A stretch of DNA of 64,000 nt from contig OZ014411.1 of assembly GCA_963965975.1 (NCBI GenBank), positions 24,287,249-24,351,248 of the forward strand. Reading direction: 5' to 3'. Position 1 is the stretch's first letter, and each line of letters opens with the position of its first letter. The translations under genes were made by a program, and so were the position numbers. The stretch is from Xestospongia bergquistia. Its lineage: Eukaryota > Porifera > Demospongiae > Haplosclerida > Petrosiidae. Positions 1 through 11,887 of the stretch are shown here, in pieces. The notes beneath the pieces were generated by a model that saw nothing but the letters and a program-made list of their open reading frames with translations, had not been told where the DNA came from and did not search any database.

Positions 1-3000
1 ATACAATTACATATACATTACAATATACCTGGTAAAATGTTGGATCTATATCAATGGCATCATTAGCACACTCTACAGTACCTTCAGGTACATCACTCTC
101 ATAATACCCAATAGCCATATTGAATACTAAGAGCTTGATATCATCTTCAATTTCAGGTATTTTGTGAGGAAAATTGGCACAGATCCAGTCAAATTTCATG
201 TGACTTTTGCCATATATACTAAGAGATTCCGAGTACTTCTTATCACGAAAGAGATGATTGGCATGGTCTCTCTCAGATCGAGCTTCATCAACAGCTTTCT
301 GAAGTAGAGAGAAGAGATGCACAACACATGATAAAGGAGGATGAATAAAATATTTGTACATAGTCCCAGTACAGTAAGGAGGAGTAATACGTACAATGTT
401 ACAAAAAGATCCATAAATCATACATACAAATAGATGAATGCAGATGTACAAGTATATTTACAATTCATTGACTCAATTTGACTTTGATTGCACACAATGT
501 CCTTTAACTTACAGTGTATGGAGTGTTAGGTGGAAAAACAGTCATATCACAGCCAAAATGACCGCCTGCCATTTTAGCTAATCCCATTCTCATTAGTTTA
601 GGCATGTGTTCATAACGAGATTGCCACTTCTCATGTCTCCTCAGTAAACGTTCATATTCTATTATATCAAATTCTTCATCAATATCCATCTCTCTTCTAT
701 TTTTGGCTCTGGATTTTTCTTCTAGTTGAGGTTTGCTTTTAACATTGAACATCACTGAATCTAAAAAGAGAACAAAAATAAATTTTGATCTATATTTCAA
801 AAATTATGAAAATAAAACCTATATTGAAAATGTGTTGATGCGTTCATTATGTACATTGTATACATGTACATATACAATACATATACATTTAGATTTTTGC
901 ATATGTAATACTTGTTTTAAATACAGTACATGTATATGCACTGACTTCTTCATGTATGTGCGTATGCACATTATGACTCAGTCATTTGCTAGAAAAGTAT
1001 TACATGTTTGCATGTTCACATACTTTTAAACAACACCACAAGATACACATGTCCTGTATATGTACAATATCAATATCATTACCTTTTTCAAAAGATTCAT
1101 CTGATATTCTTTCTTTGAGTGCTTCAGAGTGGTTGATGACAAGTGTTCTCCGTTTGTCATCAACATCTGGTTTGGCATAGTCTTCTGCTTTCTTCCCTTG
1201 ATCATCTTTAATAGTTGTATCGATATTAAATTGTAGAAGATGTTGTAAAACCTACAAATTGTACAACCAAACATGTAACATTATTAAGTTGTAATTTGTT
1301 TATGTATATATCAGGCATACAGTAGCAGTGTCTATATATAAGGATAACCTGGATTGTTCATTGAAATGTATTGTCAGAAAATAGAGTATCATACCCAAAA
1401 CATTTAGAATATCTCAATACTTGTCAGTTTTCTTATCTAGGATAATGTCTATGTTGTGACTGATTTATAGGCTAAAGCAATGTTTCTAAACATTAAGTGA
1501 TTTAAATGGAATATCTTAAAAAGTTTGTGCCACTGTGTCATTATGTAGGGATGATGATAGATGATGCCTAATGTATTGTGCATATATAAATATATCACTT
1601 CTTTATTTTGCTTCAATTATATGATAACTTCTAAGTAATTTTTGCTTTAAACAGAAAACTTTTAAAGAGCTATGTTCTTTGTAAATGACATATGAGCAGA
1701 TCGACAAGCACATACATGTGTCCTACACATCAAAGATTTATTATATTATTTATCTAACCTCTAAACTGAATGATGATGGATCAGTTATCATTACTACATG
1801 AAGTGGTGTACGATTATGTTTGTCCACCAGTCTACCATTACTAGGAAACTCAAATCGACTACAAGTGAGGACTAGTATCTTGATGTTCTCTATGCAATAA
1901 AAAAATAGGTATAACAAAAATGACTTTATGTAATATAATTATATAATTTAATACTATGAAATGTACACCATGTATATTACTGAACAGCTAGTGGTCTAGT
2001 TTCAAAATATTCTAAACATAGTTGTTGAATGGTACAAACCATTTCTCTCTAGCTTATTCCTAACCTGAGATATATAAGACTAATCAAACTCAAATTGGAC
2101 ATAGTATAGTAGTAATTTTACAAACCACTTGTTGTCATTAAACAGACAACACATAGGCAACTATTACAATATATATTAGTTTGTACATGTGATTGTACAT
2201 CAACTACAAGGTAATAACATTCCATGTTGATGTAGTTAACCTGTTTCTAAAGCAAGTTTAGTAGCTACATGAACAGGACTCATAGGATCAGTAAAAGCGT
2301 TAGATAAATTATTAACAGCTGCACCATTCTCTAACAAGATACACACAATATCAACTTGACAGTGTCGAGATAAATGATTTTCTGCAAACACAGAAACAAT
2401 AGGAGAAGTGGATCCATCCACACCATCTGGACATGCTCCAGTCTGAATAAGTTTTGGAATATAATGCAAATTTTCGACTAAGATCTTGCTTGACATGACT
2501 TTACTCAAATCAATTGATGTGGAGTTGATTCGTCCAGACTCTACAGCATCTAGAAGTAGGTTGACATCATTGGAGACAAGACCTTTGACGACTAACTCAG
2601 CTCGGACATCAGGAGAACAAGAATCTAAGATAGTTTTAAGAAGAGAGCGTTCAGATTTAAGCAAGTCAAACAGGAGAGGAGCAGCTATTTTTGATGGTTT
2701 TGCTCCTAGTTTTAGGAGAAAACAGGCAAAATTTGATTTGTTTGTTATTGCAGCTTTCTCTAGAGCATCAGAGAAGTCATACTTTAGCTTAGAACGCTTT
2801 ACACATGTGATCACAAGTTTTTGAAAGAGATCAAATTCATCATTTTTACAATCATGTGCTAACTGAGTAATATCAGATGCATTGACTTGTAGATTCAGAT
2901 GAACGAGGACAGTCAACACGGATGAGTTTAGAAGTGACATAGAATAGAATGAACAGACCGAAACAGAGGAAACATCACATGGATATCTAAGAGCTAGACC

Positions 3001-5770
3001 ACTTTTATCATAACCTGGTTTAGTGATGAGAAGAAAATTAACACATTTTTTTGCTTGGTCCGGTAAACAATTTGACATCAAATGTGAAATTAATTGAGTA
3101 CAGATAGAGGCACGATCTTCTTTGTGAAAATCTGGTAACATCTTGGTAGCATCTAAAGAAAAGAAGCAGTAACAACTAAGTAATTCACTGGTCGTCCATC
3201 CATCTATCTGTCCTATTTATCAATCCAACTACATATCTATATACATATACATTATGTACATTTATCATCTCCATTTATCTATCTCACTTAAATCAATAGC
3301 TAAGATAAGTGCTTCACAGTATTGTTTTACTCTTGCAACTCTGTCTTTTTCTTCAGTCATTTTACGATAACATTTGCAATAATCTTTGAATGCTTCACCA
3401 TAGCTACTGGTGGGGTCCCGCCCGCTATCTTTAATTATATGACCAAGACCTTTAAAAGCCTCAGCACGACGATAATAACCCTAATAAAAGGAAGGAGCGA
3501 AATCATAATAATGTTTACATTCTTAGAATGTATTTGTACAATAGATGGATAATGTATACTACATATACATGTACTTATGACTATGTGTATATATATTACA
3601 TACTCATATACCACATATATCACATATATCACATATATCACATATACCACATATATCACATATACCACATATATCACATATATCACATATACCACATATT
3701 CCACATATACCACATATACCACATATACCACATATATCACATATAACACATATAACACATATATCACATATATCACATATACCACATATACCACATATAC
3801 CACATATATCACATATATCACATATATCACATATACCACATATACCACATATACCACATATACCACATATATCACATATAACACATATACCACATATACC
3901 ACATATACCACATATACCACATATATCACATATACCACATATATCACATATACCATAGATTGTAGATATACATAATACAAATGTAGAGATCTTAAAGTAT
4001 TAAGTTTTAAAAAATCCAAGTCCATTTAGTCTACAAAACAAACATTATACCACTTGAAAACAAACCTTTATAAAGTGACTGTCCAACTCAACACAAGCCC
4101 TAGCATATTCCAAAGCTTTACCATACTGCTGTTGTTTAGCATGTGCAGCTGAAAGATTACTATTGAGTAGGACCATTTCTGAGGAGACGTAAGGATAGAC
4201 TTGTACAGCATACTGGAAGAGTTGAAGAGAATATCGATATTTAGTAGCTGCTACTTCAAAGTCTCCATTACGAAAAGATTCGTTGCCAGACTCTTTCAAT
4301 TTGTAGGCAGTACTGACAGTCAACTAAATGACAGAAACATAACAGAGTATTTCATAATATTAATTATTAGTTTTGTGTATCTATTATATTATGTTGACAA
4401 ATGTATCTATCTTCCACAAATATGAGACAATTTTCATTTTGAATGGGTTAGTATATACTGTATATGTATAACAATATTTATATCAAAGTGACATTACATT
4501 TACATGTCAATACTAAAAGCATCTGTTAGTTGATGACAATGTGCATGTTAGAATGTAGTTATTGTCTGTATTGGTTACCACAACAATGCACATGTTACAA
4601 TATAGTTATTGTCTGTATTGGCTATCATATTACTATAATGTAATGTATGAATGATGACAAATTAAAAACAATGAAACAATAGAGCCCTCCCCCTTCTATA
4701 CCAGACCCCTGATTTGAGCTGACTATGAATACAGTTTGAACACACAATAGCTAATGAAGACATGTATTATAACCAATATAAATAATTTTAAATAGAGCCA
4801 TCTTTACTTATGATTAACTAATATTATAATATATTGACATTTAGTTTGCTTTGAAAACAAGGGAACAAGCTATAAACTTAGATCTCTAACAATATATAAT
4901 ATAGTAAGTAGAAATATAGTAAGTACATATTTAATGCTGGTGTCAATGAAGAGACACTAATAAGTGTCCTAGAATAAGCATGTTCTTAGTTCTTACATCA
5001 TAATCTTTTTGATAAATCCCTGGCATCATGAAAGGCCCAGCTGCTCTAGCAAAGTCCATAAAGGAGGGATCATTAATAAGCTCCTCATTTATAGGATAGG
5101 GTCCCATGAATTTTGGTCCTTGTCCTTCTTCAGTAAAACCTCCCAGAAGGAAGGCCATTTCTAAAAGAAGACATAACAAGTGATGGATGTAGTTATATTA
5201 TTAAATTATTAGTTATTAATTAAATTTTAGCACTCTACTACAAAAACAATAAACAATTAACTTTATTCATCGAAGATGTTCATCACAAGATAATACAGTA
5301 TTAGTTGTTAAGTTACTCAGATTTATGCTAACTTAAAATACAAGAAAGAGTGTGCAATGACTTCAGTTCAATTTCTTGGCATTTAAAGCACTTTCTTAGA
5401 TAAACCAGAGTGTTCAAAATTTATTGAACCAATTACAATCAATAAAGAGAAAATATGATTATAATTACAAAAATTATTGTAAGCAGAAAGTGGGCAGTGA
5501 AAATTGATTGGCCATATGGAATTGACCAATTCATAGTCATAACAAGAAGTATTGCACTAATAACACTTAATCAAATACATAATATAATAATCTACATGTT
5601 TACTGTCTTAATATTATATATACAACAATATTAAGACAAGGTTATAATGATCTTGTGGCGTGATTTATTATTGCTGAGACCAACGAAATCAGTCGTGTTC
5701 TGGTTATCAACTTTCACAGTTACAAACACACAGACTTACCTCTACCACCTTTCTTCCCTTTACCGGCCAT
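1..5770 (-). CDS. TPR and ankyrin-repeat protein (N-terminal 792 residues; continues past base 1)
   Basis: Nine exons read leftwards with matching phases: 5740-5770, 4997-5160, 4066-4323, 3288-3480, 2241-3152, 1759-1889, 1083-1251, 513-760 and 29-298, with a GT donor at 28-27 leading out of the window. The start is MAGKGKKGGRG. Exons 3-4 (residues about 66-215) form TPR helices, with the typical FIKGYYRRAEAF sequence spanning the junction. Exons 5-7 (about 216-620) carry degenerate ankyrin repeats (GRLVDKHNRTPLHVV; HLLQFNIDTTIKDDQGKKA). The last visible exon looks like another TPR pair (SERDHANHLFRDKKYSESL). The layout resembles the N-terminus of metazoan TRANK1-like proteins, but no helicase part is in view, so the family name is tentative. 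A scaffold role is inferred from the repeats only. The gene is divergently paired with the GT92 gene. Confidence 0.82.
3605..3955. repeat. 9-bp minisatellite, (CACATATAY)n
   Basis: About 38 tandem copies of CACATATAT/CACATATAC fill most of the 585-bp intron between exons 3 and 4 of the TPR/ankyrin gene. The unit is three codons long, so all frames stay open and give spurious HIY/TYI/VYV ORFs on both strands. Confidence 0.95.
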
Positions 5771-6020
5771 TTTTGTCTTAACACATAACTTCTTTGTAGA
5801 ATAATCGAGAACAATAAAGACAACGGGTAACAGTAACAGTAAAAATAATTACTTCAAGTCGTTCCAGCAACACGTTCTTTCTTTCAAAGTTAAAGGCTTA
5901 AGGCGTGTCTTTTGCGGAGTTACCCGGAGTAAGGCGTGGCAATCTATAGTACTGTATTATGTATAGTGAGCATTGAAGAGGTGTGACCTTAGTGTCACAC
6001 GTGCAAAAGTGAATATAATT
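5771..6020. promoter_or_regulatory. Bidirectional promoter between TPR/ankyrin and GT92 genes
   Basis: These 250 bp separate two divergent ATGs. They hold two TAAGGCGTG repeats (second one GGCGTGGC at 5933-5940), an inverted repeat GTGTGAC (5981-5987) / GTCACAC (5994-6000), and an E-box CACGTG at 5998-6003. Regulatory function is inferred from position. Confidence 0.5.
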
Positions 6021-8560
6021 ATGAGGAAACCATTTATTATTTTCATTTTGTTTTGTTTGTTGGTGTTCATATGTACATTGTTATGTCTTTCACCACAGAT
6101 AGGACTGATTAGCCCATTCCTCGTTAGTTTTCGAGACAAAATCCGTTACCATGACGATGCAATTGTGAGTCAGCACACAAAAAGTAATTATAAATATTTG
6201 TGTAATCATTATTACAATTATTTACTTGTAATAATTTTTTTGTAAGCAACATACTTATTTAAAGGCAATTTAAGTCAGTTAATTAAAAGATGGCTATATC
6301 TAGCTGGGATTGTTCAACCATCCTGATTAGATATAGCTAGTTTTTATAATATATTTTTACATATATATAGGCTGGCTGTGTGACCCAACATGTGTCACAC
6401 AGCTACCATAAGCCTGAAGGAGGTTGAATGGCACTGTACCTTTCAATCCATTTTTAAAAAACTGAATTACTGGAACTTGTGTGATACTAATACACCAATA
6501 AATTCATCCGAAAAGGACTTTCTTTTTTTCCTATAGTTAATTGACAGTGAGTATACCGGAGAAACAACTCAGTAAGTAATCTGATAGTTGATGTATTCTT
6601 TGATAATATAAAAAAGTTAAATTAATAGTGTCAAATTGCTAGAATGTCTCAATAGAATGCTTTATCTCTCTTGTGAGTTAATTAATGGCCTCTTACAAAC
6701 TTACCAGGTTAATTTTCAATTGTATTTACCAATATATAAAAAAGAGAGTAAACTAATGTGTATAAAATTTTTACTGGAACAGAAGACTTTTGTAGTTGTA
6801 ATCATTGAATACTTTGACAAGGTTGGTATAATATCAAGTTGGTATTGTAACTTTTGCTTATATATAATATTTCATAATGTTATTTTACATTTTCTCTGTA
6901 TTAATAAATTGCTCGACATTTATCATGTTGTAACATTATATTGTACTCAGTTTTAAATCTAGCGGTTTTATTAATAAGACATATATGAAACTACCTCATA
7001 ACTTTGATCACCCTGCTCCTCCTGACAATATTTGGGTGACAATTAACAATCGTCAATTAGTGGTATGTTCAAATCCTTAATAAATATTGTAGTACAGTTG
7101 TTATTGTTTTATTACAGATTAGACGTCTTGCTTATTATGATACTAGAGACATTTCCAATATTAGAGTTGTGCTTATCTCACTTCATGATGACAGAAAGAA
7201 AGTCAAGCCTGCCATATATGCTCTGTTAAGATATTCTACTGGCAACAAACTGTGTCTACCATTGGAATATTGGATACAAAGTGGTAATGTAAATAAAGCA
7301 ACTAAAGAAGATTATGTCAATTACATATTAAGAACAAAAGGACCAGTTAAGGAAATGCCTTTGAATGTATCAGTGACTACAGATATGAAGTGTCAGGCTT
7401 CTCTTTCAGTAGATATACCTGTTATAGGAGAACAACAAGGTACCAATGTGTTCACATATGGTGTTTGCTTGCATAAGGCACTGTTCTGGTTAGGTGAACC
7501 ACAGGTCAGTTAGAGTAGTATCATATAAACAGAAATTTTGAGGTAAAATTTTTAAAGATATTAATGAATTAAAATATTTGGAAATTACTACTTGGTATAC
7601 TACCCACTATAGACACCACACTCAACAGTGTTCTATAAAATGATACAACTTTAATATTAGCCATATATGCTAGGCAATGTTAAACTAATTTTGCTAAACT
7701 TTACTATTTATATTTTACTTCAATGACATCTCCATTGTGCAGTGAATATTTCTGACAGTTTGCTTTGGTTTAAAATTCAATTTTAGCTAAATTACCTAGT
7801 TACTATATTGTAAATGTAACTTATATTATTTTTCTTATAGTTGCTAGTTGACTGGGTTGAACTGAACAAAGAATTAGGAGCAGAAATAATTACTGTATAC
7901 TTTCAAGATGTTCGTGAACCAATGTATAATGTGCTAAAACCTTACATCAAAAGTGGATTAGTTGAGGTACTGGACTGGAGTCTCAAAAAGCCAACAATTG
8001 AAGAGTATACATTTTGCTTTGGTCAGTCAGCTGTCATTAATGAATGCATATGGCGCAATATGTTTCGAGTGAAGTACCTTGGAGTCTTTGATATTGACGA
8101 GTTCATTGTTCCTGGATTAAACTATAGGAAATGTCCAGATATGTTACGATATCTTGAAAAGTTAAAAAAACGCAAGCCTGCTTCAGCTTACCTTTTTCGT
8201 AACACTTACTGGTTTGAAGACAATGTGACTGTTCCTGAAGTAAAAGATATCAAAGTTTGTTCTAAGATGCGCTTGCCTCGCTACTTTAAAAGAACTCAAC
8301 GAGCTACTCATCCAGAGAAATATGGATCAGACAAGTTGATTGTAAAACCAAAAGCAGTAAATTCAGTTCAAGTACATTATGTTGTAAATCATCAAAAGGG
8401 ATATGGTAGAGAGTATATAGTTCCAAATGATGTTGGACTAAGTCATCATTATCGTAAACCATATAGAATGCCTGACTTTACTCCACACGAATATTCTGGT
8501 GCTATGGGTCGCTATGTGGCTCAAGTCCTTCCCAAAATACATGAACAAATGTGCAAATAA
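6021..8560 (+). CDS. Glycosyltransferase family 92 (DUF23) type II membrane protein
   Basis: Five exons with consistent phases: 6021-6164, 6537-6571, 6951-7062, 7118-7504 and 7841-8560, giving about 465 residues. The N-terminus MRKPFIIFILFCLLVFIC is a signal anchor, so the catalytic part is expected in the Golgi lumen. The C-terminal half has the GT92 core: an LVDWVELNKELGAEIITVYF block and the metal-binding DxD-like motif in GVFDIDEFIVPG (about residues 308-318), followed by YWFEDN and a late VHYVVNH/HHYRKPYR region. GT92 enzymes in animals transfer galactose to glycans; the acceptor here cannot be told from sequence. An AATAAA overlaps the stop codon. The start at 6021 is preferred to an upstream in-frame ATG at 5973 because it puts the hydrophobic anchor at the very N-terminus. 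Confidence 0.85.
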
Positions 8561-8954
8561 AAAGTTTTAATAACTTTTAAAAAAATTTTAATTATTTTTG
8601 CTGTTAGTATTTGTTAATATAACATTCAATTTTTCTATATTACACTTATAATTGTCACTATTTTAAACCTAAAAATGTATGTCCACATTATAACAAAATT
8701 TTATAGTTTTGCAACTTATTAATATAGGCTATTGATATAAATACTAACAATAAAAGGCATTAAAACCTCAACAAAGATAAACAACTATACCTTATTACCA
8801 AACACACATGTATATGTACTTGTATACGATAGCTCTTATACTAAGTATATGAATATTCTAAAAAAAGTGTAAAAAACTTTAAATACTATTGCATATACTA
8901 CCAATCAAGCTTAACATTATATGAGTCATTATCCTTTTATTGTGTCCTAATAAA
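8561..8954. other. Convergent intergenic spacer
   Basis: AT-rich 394 bp between the 3' ends of the GT92 and beta-TrCP-like genes. TTTATT at 8936-8941 is an AATAAA on the minus strand, about 14 nt after the beta-TrCP-like stop. No gene is seen. Confidence 0.6.
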
Positions 8955-11700
8955 TTAGTTGGCTTCTTCAGGAGCTAGTTCATCAGTTGTCTCTGTCTCG
9001 TTAGCTACAGGAGGGGCAAGAAAAAAGTCCCAAATTAGAATAGCATCACCATCTGAGCCACAAACAACTTGAAACTTGTCAAACTGTAGTCTAAAAATCC
9101 AACTTGTATTTTCCTATGTAATGCAATACTGATATCAAAAATAAGACTTTATATTAAGCATACTGATAGTGTTTGTAAACAGAGGTTATTAGCTGGTGTA
9201 GTTGGATCAAGTGCAGCTTTCATGTCCCAAATCTTTACAGTTCTATTAACAGAAACAATTAACGTAACAAATAACATTAATCATTGTAACTAATGTGACT
9301 GATATTATAACTAATAATAAAGTGAATATTATAATTGTTATAAGATAAACATATGTACATACATATTTGAACTGTCTACTGTATACATTCTACAATTAAT
9401 TTACCCATCATAAGATCCACTGACAATTCTCTTATCATCAAATCGAACACACCTATAGAACATTATGTATAATATATAGAAATATAGCAGAAAAAAGTAC
9501 TTGTATATTACATACCTAACTAAATGTTGATGACCTTGTAATACTCTAACACATAGGCCACATTCAACATCCCATATCCTAGACAACAATGAATTGTAGA
9601 TCTTAATAAAATGATTATATAGCATATGTCTTTTCCATTTTTCCCCAGCCACTAAAGTTTTATCTAGATTTGTTCCTGACCTTATGTCATTGTCTTGAGA
9701 GCCGCTGACTACAAAGTTTCCTTTGTAATGAAGGGAAGAAATACCACGTCTATGTCCCTCTAGCATACGTACAAACTCACAAGTTTTAGTACACCATATC
9801 TGTTAAAATAACAGTTAATAAACAAGTGGAAAGACTTTTTTTAAAATTATACTTTTAAGGTTTTATCACCAGAACCAGAGATAATGTAGTTCTTATCAAA
9901 TTCAACAACATTTACAGCTGCTGTGTGGCCGACTATTGCCTTCCTTATTAATATATTTGATGGTGTATATATGTCCCACACAGCTAATGTACGATCCTAT
10001 GTAACAAAATAAACAGATATGAGTTTAATATACCAGTCACTAATTGATAGAGTATATAAAGTACACAGTTACAAGATTTTGTATTAGTTATTAGCTTATG
10101 GGTTCCTGATAACATGTTATCAGGAACCCATAAGCTCACAAATGTGCTTTTTTATTTAAACCTAGTGGTTACCTAGCAACAATATAAAATATAAAATAGT
10201 AGCTCAGTCATTATAATAAAATCATTCTTGTCTAATTACAGAGAAAAATACAAGCATTTAATAGTAACGGAAATATCAGAACCGACAGCTGTAAAAACTG
10301 AACCAGAAAGACATTTCTGATTTGGTAAGTTATGAATAAACAGAACAATATAATAACTAATCTAATAATCATGAATATGTACAAGAATGATTTTATTATA
10401 ATGACTGAGCTACTATATTATATTTTATATTGTTGCTAGGTAACCACTAGGCTTAAATAAAAAAGCACTGAATATTCTCTTTAATAATATTTGTATAAAG
10501 GATAAAAATACATTTTATTACATTAATTCTCCACATTAGAATATCATTCAGTTACAGATAGCTATTATTATAGTGTTTTACAAAAGTACATGTTATTATA
10601 GACACCTTTGATGAAGTAATTAACGTGTCTTTGTTAAATTGAAGATGAAGGACATTGTCTGAGTGATGTATAAGAGTATTAACAATTTGTCCTGTCACTA
10701 TATCCCACACTCTAATAGATATAAAAAAATAAATCACTACAACATATACATTATATGTTACCTGATAGTTGAGTCAACTGATCCTGAAATAATAATGTTT
10801 TCATCATATTGTAGACATAAAACTGACCCAGTATGGCCAGACAATACTTTAGTGCATTCCAGTGTATTTCGATCCCATATCTAGAATAATATAGTAATTA
10901 TAAAATAAAAAGGGTAGACCAAAATCAGAAAACAATAGAAACTTTATAAACATAGAAAAGAGCTAGTAAAGGTTTAATAGCATTCTTATTAACAGCAGTC
11001 ATTTATATAGTACTGGTAACAGTCCTAAGAGTGGTGGTATATGTCAGCAGTAACTTTTATTCAGATTAATTTCCTTTGGAAGTGATATGCAACCATAGAA
11101 TTGTTGAATATAGACAACCAAAGTCTACCTCAATTAGAGTTATTGGATATATCATATCAAATTTCAATGTACATATCAGATTTTAATATTATATTACATG
11201 CATCAGATAACATTTTTAGTGAGAGATCTGGAAACAATGAGAGGTAGGGCAATAACATGTACAGAGAATATACATCATAACTACCTTACTGCTTACTGTG
11301 TCATGCTAAAAGTATAGAGTTAATAGTATAATATCGGTACCTTAATTGTGCAGTCTCTTAGTCCACACACAATACGTTCATTGTCATACTGTAGACAATA
11401 TACTCCTTTCCGTTCTCCACTTTGACAGTCAATGCATTTAAAAGAGTACATTCCATTGTTCCAATTATCTTCCAAAGTCTATGAATTAAATACATATCTC
11501 ATAAACTTTATATAATAGATAATTACCTGTATATCTTTTAAGATAGATGGATATAATCTTTTAAAGTAATTGCTGTCAGTTGGAGGAGCAGTTTCATTGT
11601 TAAAATATTGCCCCCTACAAACAATGATAAGAGAGAGTAAATGAATAAGATACTAATCGCACTTGTTCCTTGCTTATGAAATTAGTATTACTATTATTAC

Positions 11701-11750
<50 letters not shown>

Positions 11751-11842
11751 GACACCATCAACAGAAGGAGAGGGGGTGGGGGAACGAGCAAGCCACATGG
11801 CAGAATTACCCTTCCATAGAGAGATCAATAGGCATTGGAAAA

Positions 11843-11887
<45 letters not shown>

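Noticed and set aside
2486-2824. 112-codon plus-strand ORF
   Set aside because: Antisense shadow of the large ankyrin exon, whose splice phases fit its neighbours.
3435-4025. 196-codon minus ORF and two plus ORFs rich in HIY/TYI/VYV
   Set aside because: They are translations of the 9-bp minisatellite inside an intron; the unit is a multiple of three, so all frames stay open.
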